Shown here piece after piece: positions 1 to 8,630 of a DNA stretch of 28,377 nucleotides. Numbering within the stretch: position 1 is the first letter of the stretch; each line of letters opens with the position of its first letter. Source of the stretch: JAAFHN01 sp031421855 (lineage in GTDB: Bacteria; Pseudomonadota; Gammaproteobacteria; Burkholderiales; Burkholderiaceae_C); contig JANOPN010000037.1 in assembly GCA_031421855.1 (NCBI GenBank), positions 1-28,377 of the forward strand, given 5' to 3'. The notes below the pieces were generated by a model, which saw nothing but the letters and a program-made list of their open reading frames with translations, was not told the origin of the DNA and searched no databases. The position numbers and the translations under genes were made by a program.

Positions 1-2151
1 TTGATGAGCAACACCGGCCGCACCCCAGTGGTGGGCAGCGTGTTTCGCAACCCCACAGTTTTGTTTTACTTCAAAAGCCCAGGCAGCACCATCGATGACC
101 GCGCCATGGTCGAGCTCACCGTCGCTCAGCCCGGCACAGGCCCATTGGCTGGCAACACCGCAGCGCCGTTTGAGTATGTCAAAGCAGTGGTCTTTCGGCG
201 CGATGACACCACTGCGCAACTGCCTGTAAGCAACTGGGTCTTGGCTGGCAACCAGCGCCCCTACGACATCAGCGTCAACACCCAATACGCCAGGCGAGAG
301 CAAGTCAACCCTGCGATGGCAGCAGATGTGGACGGTCAGTCACCCAGCATGATTGAGACCCGCTTGCAGTTCCCAGTGAGCACCCGCAAGTTTGACGTGG
401 CGACTCGCAGCTACATCGACTCAGGGCTTCGGGGAGTCGTATTCAAGGGACCGGGCTTGGACGCTGGCGGAATCGCATTGGCCAACATTGAAGGAACGAA
501 TACTCATTCATTCATGGGCCTCATGTACTTCCTTGCGACCACGACGGTTCGCACACCACACACCGGCAACACTCTCGCCTTGGCGAGGTCTGGTCTCTCC
601 GGCGCACCACTCAGCAGGACTTGGAACAACACCAACAGCAACCGAGAAATTTTCTCTGAGCTGCCAGCCCCAGTGACCGACTTCAGCGGCTTGGGTGCGT
701 TTGGCCGCTACACAGTAGAGATATTCACCAACCCCAGTGGCACATCGACCATCCCCGACGCCACCATGACCGTGTACAACTTGAGCGAAGTTGCGGCCCC
801 GGCCACGGTTGCCGCTACAGCGGTGCATGATCTCTCGCCGTCGCGGGCCTTGGTCACCGCACCCGCCGCTGCACAAGCCGCTGACCCCAACGCAATCACG
901 CGGGTGATTTGGGCCAACAATGCCTTGGCGCAAGACCCGATTGGTGCCGGCCTGGTCGCAGCGAGTGGCTTCATCGCCAATGCCCCTGGAACGACCGTGG
1001 ACTATCGACTGGCAATCGCAGAGCAACTCCGTGCCGGCAGGCCCACATCCACCAATCTAGCCACCCTTCTCGGGCTGACCCCACTGCGACCCAACGTGCA
1101 ATCTGAGGAGCGACTCCTTCACGTCGCCACCCAATCAGGTCGCGCTGAGTTCGCCAATGAATTGCGATGGAGTAACCCGGCCATTGCAGTTCGGCCAGAG
1201 TTGACGGTGACCGGCCCCACAGCCACACTTGTGGGAGCCACGGTGAGCTTCACCGCAACTGGAACCAACACCTTCAGTTTCACCAACGGCTTGGTCGAAC
1301 CCACAGGCCTGTATCAGTGGCGCGTCGGGTCCGGGCCGTTTGTTGACCAAGCCTCACCGGTTTTTAACCATGTGTTCACATCGGCCGGAACGTTTTCGAT
1401 ACAAGTCCGCCCGTTCACGGCCAGTGGTGCGCGGGGGAGTCCGGTGAGTTTGCGGGTGACTGTGAGTGCAGTTGTGCCCCTGCCTTTGCCTGCGATCAAT
1501 TTGACCGGCAATTTTTTGTTGCAAGAAGTTGCGGCAAATACTGTGCGTCAGTTCACCATCTCTGCAACTGGGGTCACGACAGCCAGTCGCATTTTTGTCC
1601 AGCACGTGTTGCTTTCAAGTTCGGGCCCGAAGCAACAGTTCAAGACCAGTCTGATTACACCAACCGGCGTTTCAGCTGCGGGATTCAGTTTTAGCTTCGC
1701 GGCAGGAAGCCTTGCTGAAAGCAACAACACCTACATTTGTCCGGGAAGCGTTTTCGACAGCGTCAATTGCCGCCAAGTCGTCAATCTGTACACCGTTGGA
1801 CCTCCGCCTGCTTTGCCAAACCTGTTGAGCGCAGGAGCGTTGAATCCAACGCTGGGTAACAACGGCTCGCAGGTGAACCGTCTACTAACGGTCAACTACT
1901 CGGGGACGTTGAACTACCTCATGATGAAGATTCAACTCGCAATCCCACCAGGTGGTGCATTCAACATCACGGGCGCACAGGGCTTCTATCCGTTTGATAA
2001 TTTTGTGCCCGGTAGCGCCCATTTGGATCTTTCAACATCCGCCAATGTCGGCGCCGGTGTTTACTTGATGCGCGTCTGCTACAGAGAGGGCTTGAGTGGC
2101 GGAGCTGAGCAGTGCAGTGGCCCAGTGCCATTGACCCTAACGGCACCCTGA
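1..2151 (+). CDS. Large surface/secreted protein with PKD-like domain, 5' end outside window
   Basis: The reading frame is open from the first base, and 716 residues are visible. The first ~310 residues align clearly with about residues 360-670 of the lipoprotein at 3303-6653: shared landmarks include RNPT, TGPL, QVNPAMAA, GQSPS, ETRL, KGPGL and TMTVYN. The TTG/ATG at base 1 falls inside this conserved block, so the true start and any signal peptide lie upstream. Residues ~400-492 look like a PKD/Ig-like beta-sandwich (YQWRVG, then an F-x-H-x-F-x-x-x-G-T-F pattern). The last ~220 residues are Ser/Thr/Asn-rich with paired cysteines, as in exported proteins, and differ from the paralogue. Function unknown; a cell-surface role is inferred. 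The alpha/beta hydrolase gene follows on the same strand after 124 bases. Confidence 0.75.
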   Translation: MMSNTGRTPVVGSVFRNPTVLFYFKSPGSTIDDRAMVELTVAQPGTGPLAGNTAAPFEYVKAVVFRRDDTTAQLPVSNWVLAGNQRPYDISVNTQYARREQVNPAMAADVDGQSPSMIETRLQFPVSTRKFDVATRSYIDSGLRGVVFKGPGLDAGGIALANIEGTNTHSFMGLMYFLATTTVRTPHTGNTLALARSGLSGAPLSRTWNNTNSNREIFSELPAPVTDFSGLGAFGRYTVEIFTNPSGTSTIPDATMTVYNLSEVAAPATVAATAVHDLSPSRALVTAPAAAQAADPNAITRVIWANNALAQDPIGAGLVAASGFIANAPGTTVDYRLAIAEQLRAGRPTSTNLATLLGLTPLRPNVQSEERLLHVATQSGRAEFANELRWSNPAIAVRPELTVTGPTATLVGATVSFTATGTNTFSFTNGLVEPTGLYQWRVGSGPFVDQASPVFNHVFTSAGTFSIQVRPFTASGARGSPVSLRVTVSAVVPLPLPAINLTGNFLLQEVAANTVRQFTISATGVTTASRIFVQHVLLSSSGPKQQFKTSLITPTGVSAAGFSFSFAAGSLAESNNTYICPGSVFDSVNCRQVVNLYTVGPPPALPNLLSAGALNPTLGNNGSQVNRLLTVNYSGTLNYLMMKIQLAIPPGGAFNITGAQGFYPFDNFVPGSAHLDLSTSANVGAGVYLMRVCYREGLSGGAEQCSGPVPLTLTAP

Positions 2152-2275
2152 CGCAGCTTTGCTCCTCAAACCCGGCCCGATGGCAAGCCCATCCGGACGA
2201 GTTTTAACCATCATCAAGTCGGTACACGTCGCGCAGGTTCAACGAACGGCCGCATAACGGTCAAGGAGTCAAAAA

Positions 2276-3190
2276 ATGGTCATCCGACGGATGGTTTTTG
2301 CAACGTTTTTGCTGGCGTGCGCAGCGGCTACTCACGCTCAAAGTGGCGAGCAAACCGCTAAAAGTTCTAGCGCGACACCTGTGCCGAGCTCGGTTGGGAC
2401 ATCGTTTCGCAGCGGTGCTGTCAATCTCCCAGCTTTTTTCCAAGGGCACAGCGACGGCCAGCTTCGTGCCATCGTGATCAATGTAGACGAAGGCCCCATT
2501 CGACGAAACTTGGCGTTGGCCACAGTGCTGGCCAAGCAGGGCATTGCGACATTTTGGTTCAACTACAGCGGCATCTACGGTAGCGCTGGCGCGTACACGT
2601 TTTCAAATGGCCTGGCCGACACGCTCGCAGCGGTGGACTATTTGACGGGCGCAGAAGCGAGGCAGCGCTTCAAGCTTGGCGATGCGCCGATTGTGATATT
2701 TGGCTATAGCAGGGGAAGCGGCATTGCAGCAGTTGCGGCCTCGGACACCCGCGTCGCCGCTCTTGTCGCCCTTGCCCCTTGCGACAGCGGCCACTTCGGG
2801 CGCGAGCTTGCAAATCCGCAGACCCTGCTCAAGCCGCTTTTTGACCTTGTGGCCGACGAAACCTTTGGCCCTAAAGGCCCGGTTCCGGGCGGCTGGCAAG
2901 CTTTCTCCAGCGACCTGATCGCCAACCACCAGAGGTTTGGTTTTTCGGCGACCGTTTCAGCATTGCAAAGCAAGCCAGTGCTCGTGTTCGCGGCCCTAGA
3001 CGATGAATATTGCCCGTTAGAGGATCACTTCCTGCCCTCCTATCGCGCCTTGCGTGTTGCTAAAGCGCCCAAACTGTCGGCGCACGTCTTGAGCAGCGGG
3101 CATGACTTTGATCCGAAAATTTTAGCGACGGTGCGGCAAATGACTGCTGACTGGATTGTTCAGAGCGTCGCCGCGACGTCGACCAAATAG
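2276..3190 (+). CDS. Secreted alpha/beta hydrolase
   Basis: This is a 304-residue protein with a typical N-terminal signal peptide (basic MVIRR, then a hydrophobic stretch, likely cleavage after THA-Q at about residue 21), so export to the periplasm or beyond is expected. The nucleophile elbow GYSRG places the catalytic Ser at about residue 145. An acidic residue in LDDEYCP (~242-243) and the His of SSGHDF (~276) complete a plausible Ser-Asp-His triad in the right order and spacing. The ATG at 2276 is supported by AAGGAG at 2263-2268. The substrate cannot be read from the sequence; esterase or dienelactone-hydrolase-like activity is possible. It sits between two paralogous surface-protein genes on the same strand, which suggests a shared role at the envelope (inference). 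Confidence 0.85.
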   Translation: MVIRRMVFATFLLACAAATHAQSGEQTAKSSSATPVPSSVGTSFRSGAVNLPAFFQGHSDGQLRAIVINVDEGPIRRNLALATVLAKQGIATFWFNYSGIYGSAGAYTFSNGLADTLAAVDYLTGAEARQRFKLGDAPIVIFGYSRGSGIAAVAASDTRVAALVALAPCDSGHFGRELANPQTLLKPLFDLVADETFGPKGPVPGGWQAFSSDLIANHQRFGFSATVSALQSKPVLVFAALDDEYCPLEDHFLPSYRALRVAKAPKLSAHVLSSGHDFDPKILATVRQMTADWIVQSVAATSTK

Positions 3191-3302
3191 GCTGGCTCGG
3201 ACGCGCCTCAAATTTGAAAATCATCAATGTTGTGGATGACAGGGCGGCGGGTAAGGGGCTCAATGGCCTTCAGCGCATTAACTGCCTCCAGAAGGAACCC
3301 AC

Positions 3303-6300
3303 ATGTCGTCCATTCGAACCAACTCTGTCGCCTCTTCAGCCTTGGCCGCGTTGTTTGCGATCACCGCAATCACCTCGCTGACGGCTTGCGGCGGTGGAAG
3401 CTCCGCCTCTGCTCCGGCTCCCGTGGCCGTCATTCCCACCCCACCGGCTCCACCGCCGCCCCCACCTCCACCGCCGCCAGACCCACTCACGCCTCAAATC
3501 AGTGTGCCGTTCAGTGATGCAACAACGACCTTTGCCGTTGCCACTGAAGACATCGGCGGCGACGGCGGGGGTGACGGCGGTGTGGGCGGCGGCGCGGGTG
3601 ATGGGTCGCCGATCAAGCGCGCCGTGGTGGTCGTGACCGACCGCACCGGGGCGACTCGAACTGGGTCAACCAATGACGAAGGCAACTACTTTGTGCGGTT
3701 TCCGTCGAGTTTTGTATCGCCCATCGTGGTGAAGGTGGTTGACGTGGGCGGTAACGCCTTGGCTTCGGCCACAGCTGAAGCCACCGGCCCGGGCAAGGTG
3801 CTGCGGGTCAATGTCAACCCGTTGACCGACAAGATGGTCAGTGATGCGCTGGCCTCAACCGTCGCAGGTACAGACAAACCTTTGAACGGCTCGCAAGTCG
3901 ATGGGGCAAAGCTGGAGGCTGCTCGCATGAGCGTCGTCGAGTCGATTCGCGCGGCTTTGGGCGTCGCGGGTGTTACAAAAACCGACTTGTTTGACCCCGT
4001 TAAATCGGTCTACAAATACGACGGCACTGGCATCGACGCGGTGATTGAGTCAATCACCCACAGCCGAAATGCTCAAACCGGGGCCACCGAGTTACGCGCC
4101 AAGCTCGCGGGCTTAAATAACAACGCTGATGGCGTGGTTCAGCCTGTGCTGATCAGTGCGACAACACCCTTGGCGACCACGCAGGTCGCGATCAACGCCA
4201 ATCCGGTGCTCACCTTCACCAAAATCAATGCGTGGCTTGACGAAGTGAACCGCTGCTTGGCGCTCACACAGGCTCAATACGCGTTGGATGCCAACTGTGT
4301 CGACGCCAATGGCACGCGCTTGGTGGCGAGCAACTTTTTGAACAACTCTCGCGACTATTTGGAAGACTTCCGCACGCTGTACAGCGACACCGGCACCAAA
4401 CACATTGAAGGCAGCACGATGCGCAACCCCACGATTTTGGCGTTTGCCAAGTCGTCGCCGGGGGTTGCAATCGACGACACGGCCATTGTTGAGGTGACGA
4501 TTCGCCAGCCCCGCACAGGGCCGCTGTCTGACAACCTGGTTGGCACCATCGAGTACACCAAGGTGCTCACCTTTTTGCGAAACGATGCCCTGACCGCCGC
4601 CAAAGCAGGCAATTGGATTTTGCAAGGCAACAGGCTGGCACTCGCGGCCAGCGTCAGCACGCGCTATGAACGCAACGTGCAAGTCAACCCCGCTATGGCG
4701 GCAAACGTCGCGGGCCAAAGCCCAAGCCGCTTGGAGACTCGCTTGTTGATTGACCTCAACCAGCGCCGATTTGATGCCGCCACGCGCACTTATGTCAGTG
4801 CCGGCATCCGAGCGCTTCGGGTCAAAGGGCCAGGCCTGCCCAGTGCTGGTTTGGTGATGAGCCCAAACACCATCGCTGGAGCAACTTGGATGGGCGCATT
4901 GAACAAAACTGGCGCAGTGCCAAGTGTTGCGCCAACAACAAACGGCAACTCCCCGAACTTCAATCTCGCCGCCGCGCTGATTGATGGCTCGCCGATCTAC
5001 TCAAGCTTTTGGAATGGATCCAGTGCGGGCTACCGCGACGCACCCTTGACCGACTTCAGCAGCATGCAGGCATTTGCCGCATACACCTTTGAGCTATTTT
5101 TAGCCAGCACCAGCTCGACCACGGTGCCCGACACAACGATGACGGTGTACAACTTCGCGTCGGTCGCGTCGCCCGTGAACCTTGTCGGCGTGCCCGTCAA
5201 CGACATCTCACCGTCGCAGCTTCAAGTCACCGCGCCAAAGCCCGCCATTGCCGCGGCGACTTCGGCACACGTGACGGTGACGTGGGTCAACAACCCCAAC
5301 GCAGCTCCAGTGAATCAAGTTCGCACATTCGGAGCAGAACGCTCGCCAAAGGGAGCCCTCTCCAATTTCACAACGCGACTTGAAGACCGAGGCTCGTCAG
5401 TTGCGGGAGCATTCTCGTTGAGCGCGCGACCCACTGCTGCTGCGGTGCGAATCCCCACCGGCTTGCCCAGCCTGGGCAACGGCACGCCCGGTGACAACCG
5501 ATTTGTCTCGGTGTGGGCTAACCAAGGTCGAGCCGTTGTAATCAACGCGGTGCGGTGGGACAACAACCCAACCCAAGTCTCAGGGTGGATGCCATCCGCG
5601 ACCTACGAGGTGTACCGCGCACTGCCGGGCGCTGTCTTTCTTGCCACGACCCCAGCGACCCACGTCGCGGGCGTGATGAACGGTCTACCCAACTACGGGC
5701 CAGTGCAGCTGCGCGTGGACTCGGCTTCGCGCATGTGCACGACTGATCAGCCCAAACTTTTTTGCTCAATTGCAGCTTCGGGTCACGCGATTTCTTTTGT
5801 GGATGTGAAGCCGTCGGGCACTGCAGACGACACGTTTGTGGCGATCAGCCCGTCAATGGTTCGCTCGATTGACCCGGCAATGTTTGTCGGTCAGGCCTAC
5901 GAGCAGGTCTATCCCACCGACAACTACCCCAACAACTTCGGCGCCCAGGCCGTCGCCCTGTGGGGATCCACGACCACCCAAGCGCTTGGTGCGTCCGTGT
6001 TCGCCAACACGGGCGCGTTCAGCACCGTCACCTTCAACACGGGTTCGCCGACGGTCGCCACGCGAATTCCTTTGCTCAATCGGTTCGTCGGCTTCACGCA
6101 CGCGAGTACGACCGGTCAGGAGCGCATGGCGATTTGGGAAGGTTCGTTGTCCACAAACCCGCTTACCACAACCAGCTTCAGCTACATGTATAGGGAGCCC
6201 GCTGCGCCGGGGTATGTGCGCTATCTCGCCACCAGCCCTACTGCGGCCAGCAGCACCTTCGTGGCAAATGGTGAACTGACATTAAAGCCGCACCCCTCAA

Positions 6301-6653
6301 TTCCGGGGCGATACACCGTCACCGCATTGACGCTGACCCTTAACGCCGACGGGCCGCCGAGTGACTACCCCTACTTTGCGCCATGCGACCCGGTGGCAGT
6401 CACGAGTTGCCGCTCAGAAGTGCGAACGGGAACCATCCGCGCCGGGGCGGGTGCCTTGGTTGCCAACGGCTCGATTGACTCCACGGTCGGCAGTGTGTTC
6501 AGTTGGAACGACAACAAAGGGCTGATTTGGAACGGTCGAATCATCGGCAACCAGTGGTACGGCCGATACACCTACCCTTCAGGCCAAGGCTACCCCGCTC
6601 AGCGAGGCGGAGCGACGGACATCGCCATCTTCAAGTTCAACATCACCAATTGA
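3303..6653 (+). CDS. Large lipoprotein with Pro-rich linker and carboxypeptidase-regulatory-like domain
   Basis: The protein is 1116 residues long. It has a lipoprotein signal: hydrophobic segment, then L-T-A-C with the lipidated Cys at about residue 29, followed by GGGSS. Next come a Pro-rich linker (~45-62) and a Gly/Asp-rich low-complexity stretch (~84-101). Residues ~100-175 resemble a carboxypeptidase-regulatory-like beta sandwich (AVVVVTDRTGA ... TNDEGNYFVRF). About residues 360-670 are homologous to the protein at 1-2151. The C-terminal ~400 residues have no recognised family, and the end (WYGRYTYPSGQGYP, IAIFKFNI) looks beta-rich. A ribosome site (GAAGGAA around 3291) supports the start. 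It is the last gene before a strong terminator. An outer-membrane or surface location is inferred from the lipobox; function is unknown. Confidence 0.85.
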   Translation: MSSIRTNSVASSALAALFAITAITSLTACGGGSSASAPAPVAVIPTPPAPPPPPPPPPPDPLTPQISVPFSDATTTFAVATEDIGGDGGGDGGVGGGAGDGSPIKRAVVVVTDRTGATRTGSTNDEGNYFVRFPSSFVSPIVVKVVDVGGNALASATAEATGPGKVLRVNVNPLTDKMVSDALASTVAGTDKPLNGSQVDGAKLEAARMSVVESIRAALGVAGVTKTDLFDPVKSVYKYDGTGIDAVIESITHSRNAQTGATELRAKLAGLNNNADGVVQPVLISATTPLATTQVAINANPVLTFTKINAWLDEVNRCLALTQAQYALDANCVDANGTRLVASNFLNNSRDYLEDFRTLYSDTGTKHIEGSTMRNPTILAFAKSSPGVAIDDTAIVEVTIRQPRTGPLSDNLVGTIEYTKVLTFLRNDALTAAKAGNWILQGNRLALAASVSTRYERNVQVNPAMAANVAGQSPSRLETRLLIDLNQRRFDAATRTYVSAGIRALRVKGPGLPSAGLVMSPNTIAGATWMGALNKTGAVPSVAPTTNGNSPNFNLAAALIDGSPIYSSFWNGSSAGYRDAPLTDFSSMQAFAAYTFELFLASTSSTTVPDTTMTVYNFASVASPVNLVGVPVNDISPSQLQVTAPKPAIAAATSAHVTVTWVNNPNAAPVNQVRTFGAERSPKGALSNFTTRLEDRGSSVAGAFSLSARPTAAAVRIPTGLPSLGNGTPGDNRFVSVWANQGRAVVINAVRWDNNPTQVSGWMPSATYEVYRALPGAVFLATTPATHVAGVMNGLPNYGPVQLRVDSASRMCTTDQPKLFCSIAASGHAISFVDVKPSGTADDTFVAISPSMVRSIDPAMFVGQAYEQVYPTDNYPNNFGAQAVALWGSTTTQALGASVFANTGAFSTVTFNTGSPTVATRIPLLNRFVGFTHASTTGQERMAIWEGSLSTNPLTTTSFSYMYREPAAPGYVRYLATSPTAASSTFVANGELTLKPHPSIPGRYTVTALTLTLNADGPPSDYPYFAPCDPVAVTSCRSEVRTGTIRAGAGALVANGSIDSTVGSVFSWNDNKGLIWNGRIIGNQWYGRYTYPSGQGYPAQRGGATDIAIFKFNITN

Positions 6654-6670
6654 CGATAAGCTGATCAATT

Positions 6671-6711
6671 ACCCCGTCTCAATGGCACTTCCATTGAGAC
6701 GGGGTTTTTAT
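6671..6711 (+). terminator. Rho-independent terminator after the lipoprotein gene
   Basis: There is a perfect 15-bp stem (ACCCCGTCTCAATGG at 6671-6685 with its complement at 6691-6705), a 5-base loop and a following T-run. It starts 18 bases after the lipoprotein stop codon, so it should end plus-strand transcription of the surface-protein group. Confidence 0.93.
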
Positions 6712-6857
6712 TTGATGACACTGCACTTGGAGTTAGATATCGCCTTAAAAAGTCAACGCTTCGTTCGACCTATTTCTCGGAATTGCGAGAAGCACAGGCG
6801 AGCCAAGCCTTGAGCAACATCAGTCGATCAAAATGCAGTGATTTTCGTCTTTAAGCG

Positions 6858-6883
6858 AAAAATCCGGCCTTGGTCGCCGGATT
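6858..6883 (-). terminator. Likely terminator of the S41 peptidase gene, made from repeat copy 1
   Basis: Read on the minus strand, the 8-bp GC-rich stem of repeat copy 1 (6861-6868 with 6876-6883) is followed by a run of five T's (A's at 6858-6862 on the plus strand, two of them in the stem). This is a standard intrinsic-terminator layout about 30 bases after the peptidase stop codon. Confidence 0.6.
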
Positions 6884-6905
6884 CATTGGGTTTGTTGCTA
6901 TTGAT
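6861..6905 (+). repeat. Dispersed short repeat, copy 1
   Basis: Shares the core CTTGGTC-(n)-CCGGATTCATTGGGTTTGTTGCTA with six other places in the window. The first 23 bases form a perfect hairpin (AATCCGGC / GCCGGATT, 7-base loop). It lies 8 bases beyond the stop codon of the minus-strand S41 peptidase gene. Confidence 0.9.
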
Positions 6906-6912
6906 ATTGAAG

Positions 6913-8307
6913 CTACTGGTTGAGCAGCGCTGACAGCTGGCGAGCGTGGCTGTTCTGCATGTCGGACGGGTCAAACCACTTCACCGCCTGTTTGGGCTTC
7001 ACGCCTTTGACTTCCAGCAACTCGCCACTTGGCGATGTGTAAATCTCGTTGGACAGCGTGAATCGCCAGCCGTTGGGCAGTGACTTCTCCAGTGCATCAG
7101 ACACGGCCCCACGAGTCGGTTGTCCGACCAAATTCGCTTGGGGCAGGGCGCGCATGCTCACAGCAAGGATCTCGCCCGCGCTGACGGTCATGCTGTCGAC
7201 GAGCACTGTGACCGGCTTTCGCCAAGTAGGTCGGCTGGTGGGTGCGATGCTGAATGCCTGAATCGGCGCTTTGCCTGACTTGGCATGCGCCTGCTTTTGG
7301 AACACGGGCATCGGTGCTTGCGCGAACCGCGACGCGACCGCCAGCGCCACTCGGTCGTCACCGCCTCGGTTTTGGCTGATATCCAAAATGAAGTTGCTTG
7401 CTTGCGCGCAGGCGGAGAAAATTTCATCCAGCTGCTCGTTCACGGCGGCCACGTCTTCAGCGACTCCGCCTCGGTTGGTGAAATCCGTTAAGTACGCAAG
7501 CGGCAAGTAGCAACTGCGCTGGGTGCCGCCCAGAGCGGGTGCAGTGATGCCCCAAAACCCATGACCGTTCAATGCGAAGCGCCCTTTGCCCTCAAGTATT
7601 TGGTTATTCACGTTGTCGCGGATGGTGGTCGACCAATTCGCCAAAAATGCGGCTGGTACGCGGACTTTTGTCTGCGCAGCAAACGCCGTGCGAAGCGCCG
7701 TCAGCGTGTCGCCCCGCCCAGTGATCAGACGTCGCTCGTCGCCGTCAATCGTCGCTTGCAGCTTCACGTGTGCGTCGTTTGTGGCGGTTAGCAGCTTGGA
7801 CATCTCGGCGAACAACTGCGCCTCGGTGCTGTTGGCATTGATTGCCTGCGTGGCCTGAGCCGCCATACCGGGCCAGTTCATCCCGCGCTCAGCGAAAAAC
7901 GCAAAGTGCTCGCTCATCGTCTCGATCAAAGCCGCCATCACCGCCGGCGGCGATGTGTCTGTCTGAGTCGTGCACCGCTCGGGCAGGGCCTGCAAGCGCG
8001 TCAGTGATGCTTCGCTGGCGCCCGGTGCAGCGCTTGCCACGGCACTCAATCCGTCGCTCGCCACGCGGGCGTACGCCAACATGGGCGCAACCGACTCAGC
8101 CATTTGTTTGTCAACCCAGCACGCGCCGGGTGTGATGTGAAAAACCCGCGGCTTGCGCTCGGTTAGGTCCAACACGTAGCCCTGCTGCGGGGCAAGCCAA
8201 ATGCCCTTGAATCGCTCGGTGGGCGAGGCTTGCGCCGTGCTCAACTGGCCAAGCAGCAACAGCGCAGCCGCCGCAGCGTGCAGGTTTTTGATCGCGGGAG
8301 TCTTCAT
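6913..8307 (-). CDS. Secreted S41-family peptidase (tail-specific/IRBP-like)
   Basis: This frame encodes 464 residues from the ATG at 8307. That start gives a clean signal peptide (MKTPAIKN, hydrophobic core, AQA cleavage), whereas the longer frame to 8334 adds nine residues and spoils it; neither start has a strong ribosome site. The S41 signature is at the C-terminal end: VLVDSMTVSAGE with the nucleophile Ser at about residue 376, then GQPTRGAVSD, LPNGWRFTLSNEIY and G-x-KP. The Lys of the CtpA-type Ser-Lys dyad is not in its usual place, and the pattern is closer to the IRBP/tricorn-like branch. No PDZ domain is recognisable. Likely a periplasmic protease; substrate unknown. The gene stands alone between direct repeats, copies 1 and 2 of the dispersed family. 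Confidence 0.85.
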   Translation of the reverse strand: MKTPAIKNLHAAAAALLLLGQLSTAQASPTERFKGIWLAPQQGYVLDLTERKPRVFHITPGACWVDKQMAESVAPMLAYARVASDGLSAVASAAPGASEASLTRLQALPERCTTQTDTSPPAVMAALIETMSEHFAFFAERGMNWPGMAAQATQAINANSTEAQLFAEMSKLLTATNDAHVKLQATIDGDERRLITGRGDTLTALRTAFAAQTKVRVPAAFLANWSTTIRDNVNNQILEGKGRFALNGHGFWGITAPALGGTQRSCYLPLAYLTDFTNRGGVAEDVAAVNEQLDEIFSACAQASNFILDISQNRGGDDRVALAVASRFAQAPMPVFQKQAHAKSGKAPIQAFSIAPTSRPTWRKPVTVLVDSMTVSAGEILAVSMRALPQANLVGQPTRGAVSDALEKSLPNGWRFTLSNEIYTSPSGELLEVKGVKPKQAVKWFDPSDMQNSHARQLSALLNQ

Positions 8308-8345
8308 GGGCTGTTCAATTAGCAAAATCGTCAATTTAATGATCG

Positions 8346-8398
8346 AATCCGGCTTTGGTCTCCGGATTCATTGGGTTTGTTGCTCTCATTGCGAGAGC
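8346..8398 (+). repeat. Dispersed short repeat, copy 2
   Basis: Matches copy 1 at 38 of its first 40 bases. It carries the same hairpin shortened to 7 bp (AATCCGG / CCGGATT) and is followed by a second hairpin, GCTCTC-ATTGC-GAGAGC (8382-8398). It lies just beyond the stop of the minus-strand 73-residue gene and upstream of the S41 peptidase start. Confidence 0.9.
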
Positions 8399-8408
8399 GA
8401 TTGAGTGC

Positions 8409-8630
8409 TTACGCGGCGAGGCTTGCGCGCACTTCGATGCGGCCTGCTTTGACGATTTGCAAGCTGCTGGCGCGAACGATGATGGGCTCGGCTTTGATGA
8501 CTGGGATCATGGCGTGGTCGGCGCTGGTTTGCAGGCTGACTGCGGCTGAGCCAAATGCCACGAAGTGAGCGGCGACGATGGTGGCCATAACCGTGATCGC
8601 AAATGCTGCGGTTTTTGCTGATGTGAACAT
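8409..8630 (-). CDS. Small exported protein, 73 residues, unknown function
   Basis: A longer open frame reaches 8858, but the ATG at 8630 has a good ribosome site (AAAGGAA, about 7 bases before it) and starts directly with a signal-peptide or membrane segment (MFTSAKTAAFAITVMATIVAA). After about residue 35 the chain is short and basic/hydrophobic, with a repeated pattern ending in VRAS (IIVRAS ~50-55, IEVRAS ~65-70). I do not recognise a family. Small exported proteins of this general shape are common in Burkholderiales, and a periplasmic or membrane-associated location is inferred. It is flanked by dispersed repeat copies 2 and 3, with no obvious operon partner. Confidence 0.6.
   Translation of the reverse strand: MFTSAKTAAFAITVMATIVAAHFVAFGSAAVSLQTSADHAMIPVIKAEPIIVRASSLQIVKAGRIEVRASLAA

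Noticed and set aside
2152..2275. Possible terminator between the first surface protein and the hydrolase
   Set aside because: Only a short interrupted stem (GATGG/CCATC) with a four-T run is visible, too weak to call.
3440..3483. C-rich tract encoding the Pro linker as a possible phase-variable repeat
   Set aside because: The tract is a mixture of Pro codons without a long homopolymer or regular unit, so slippage-based switching is unlikely.
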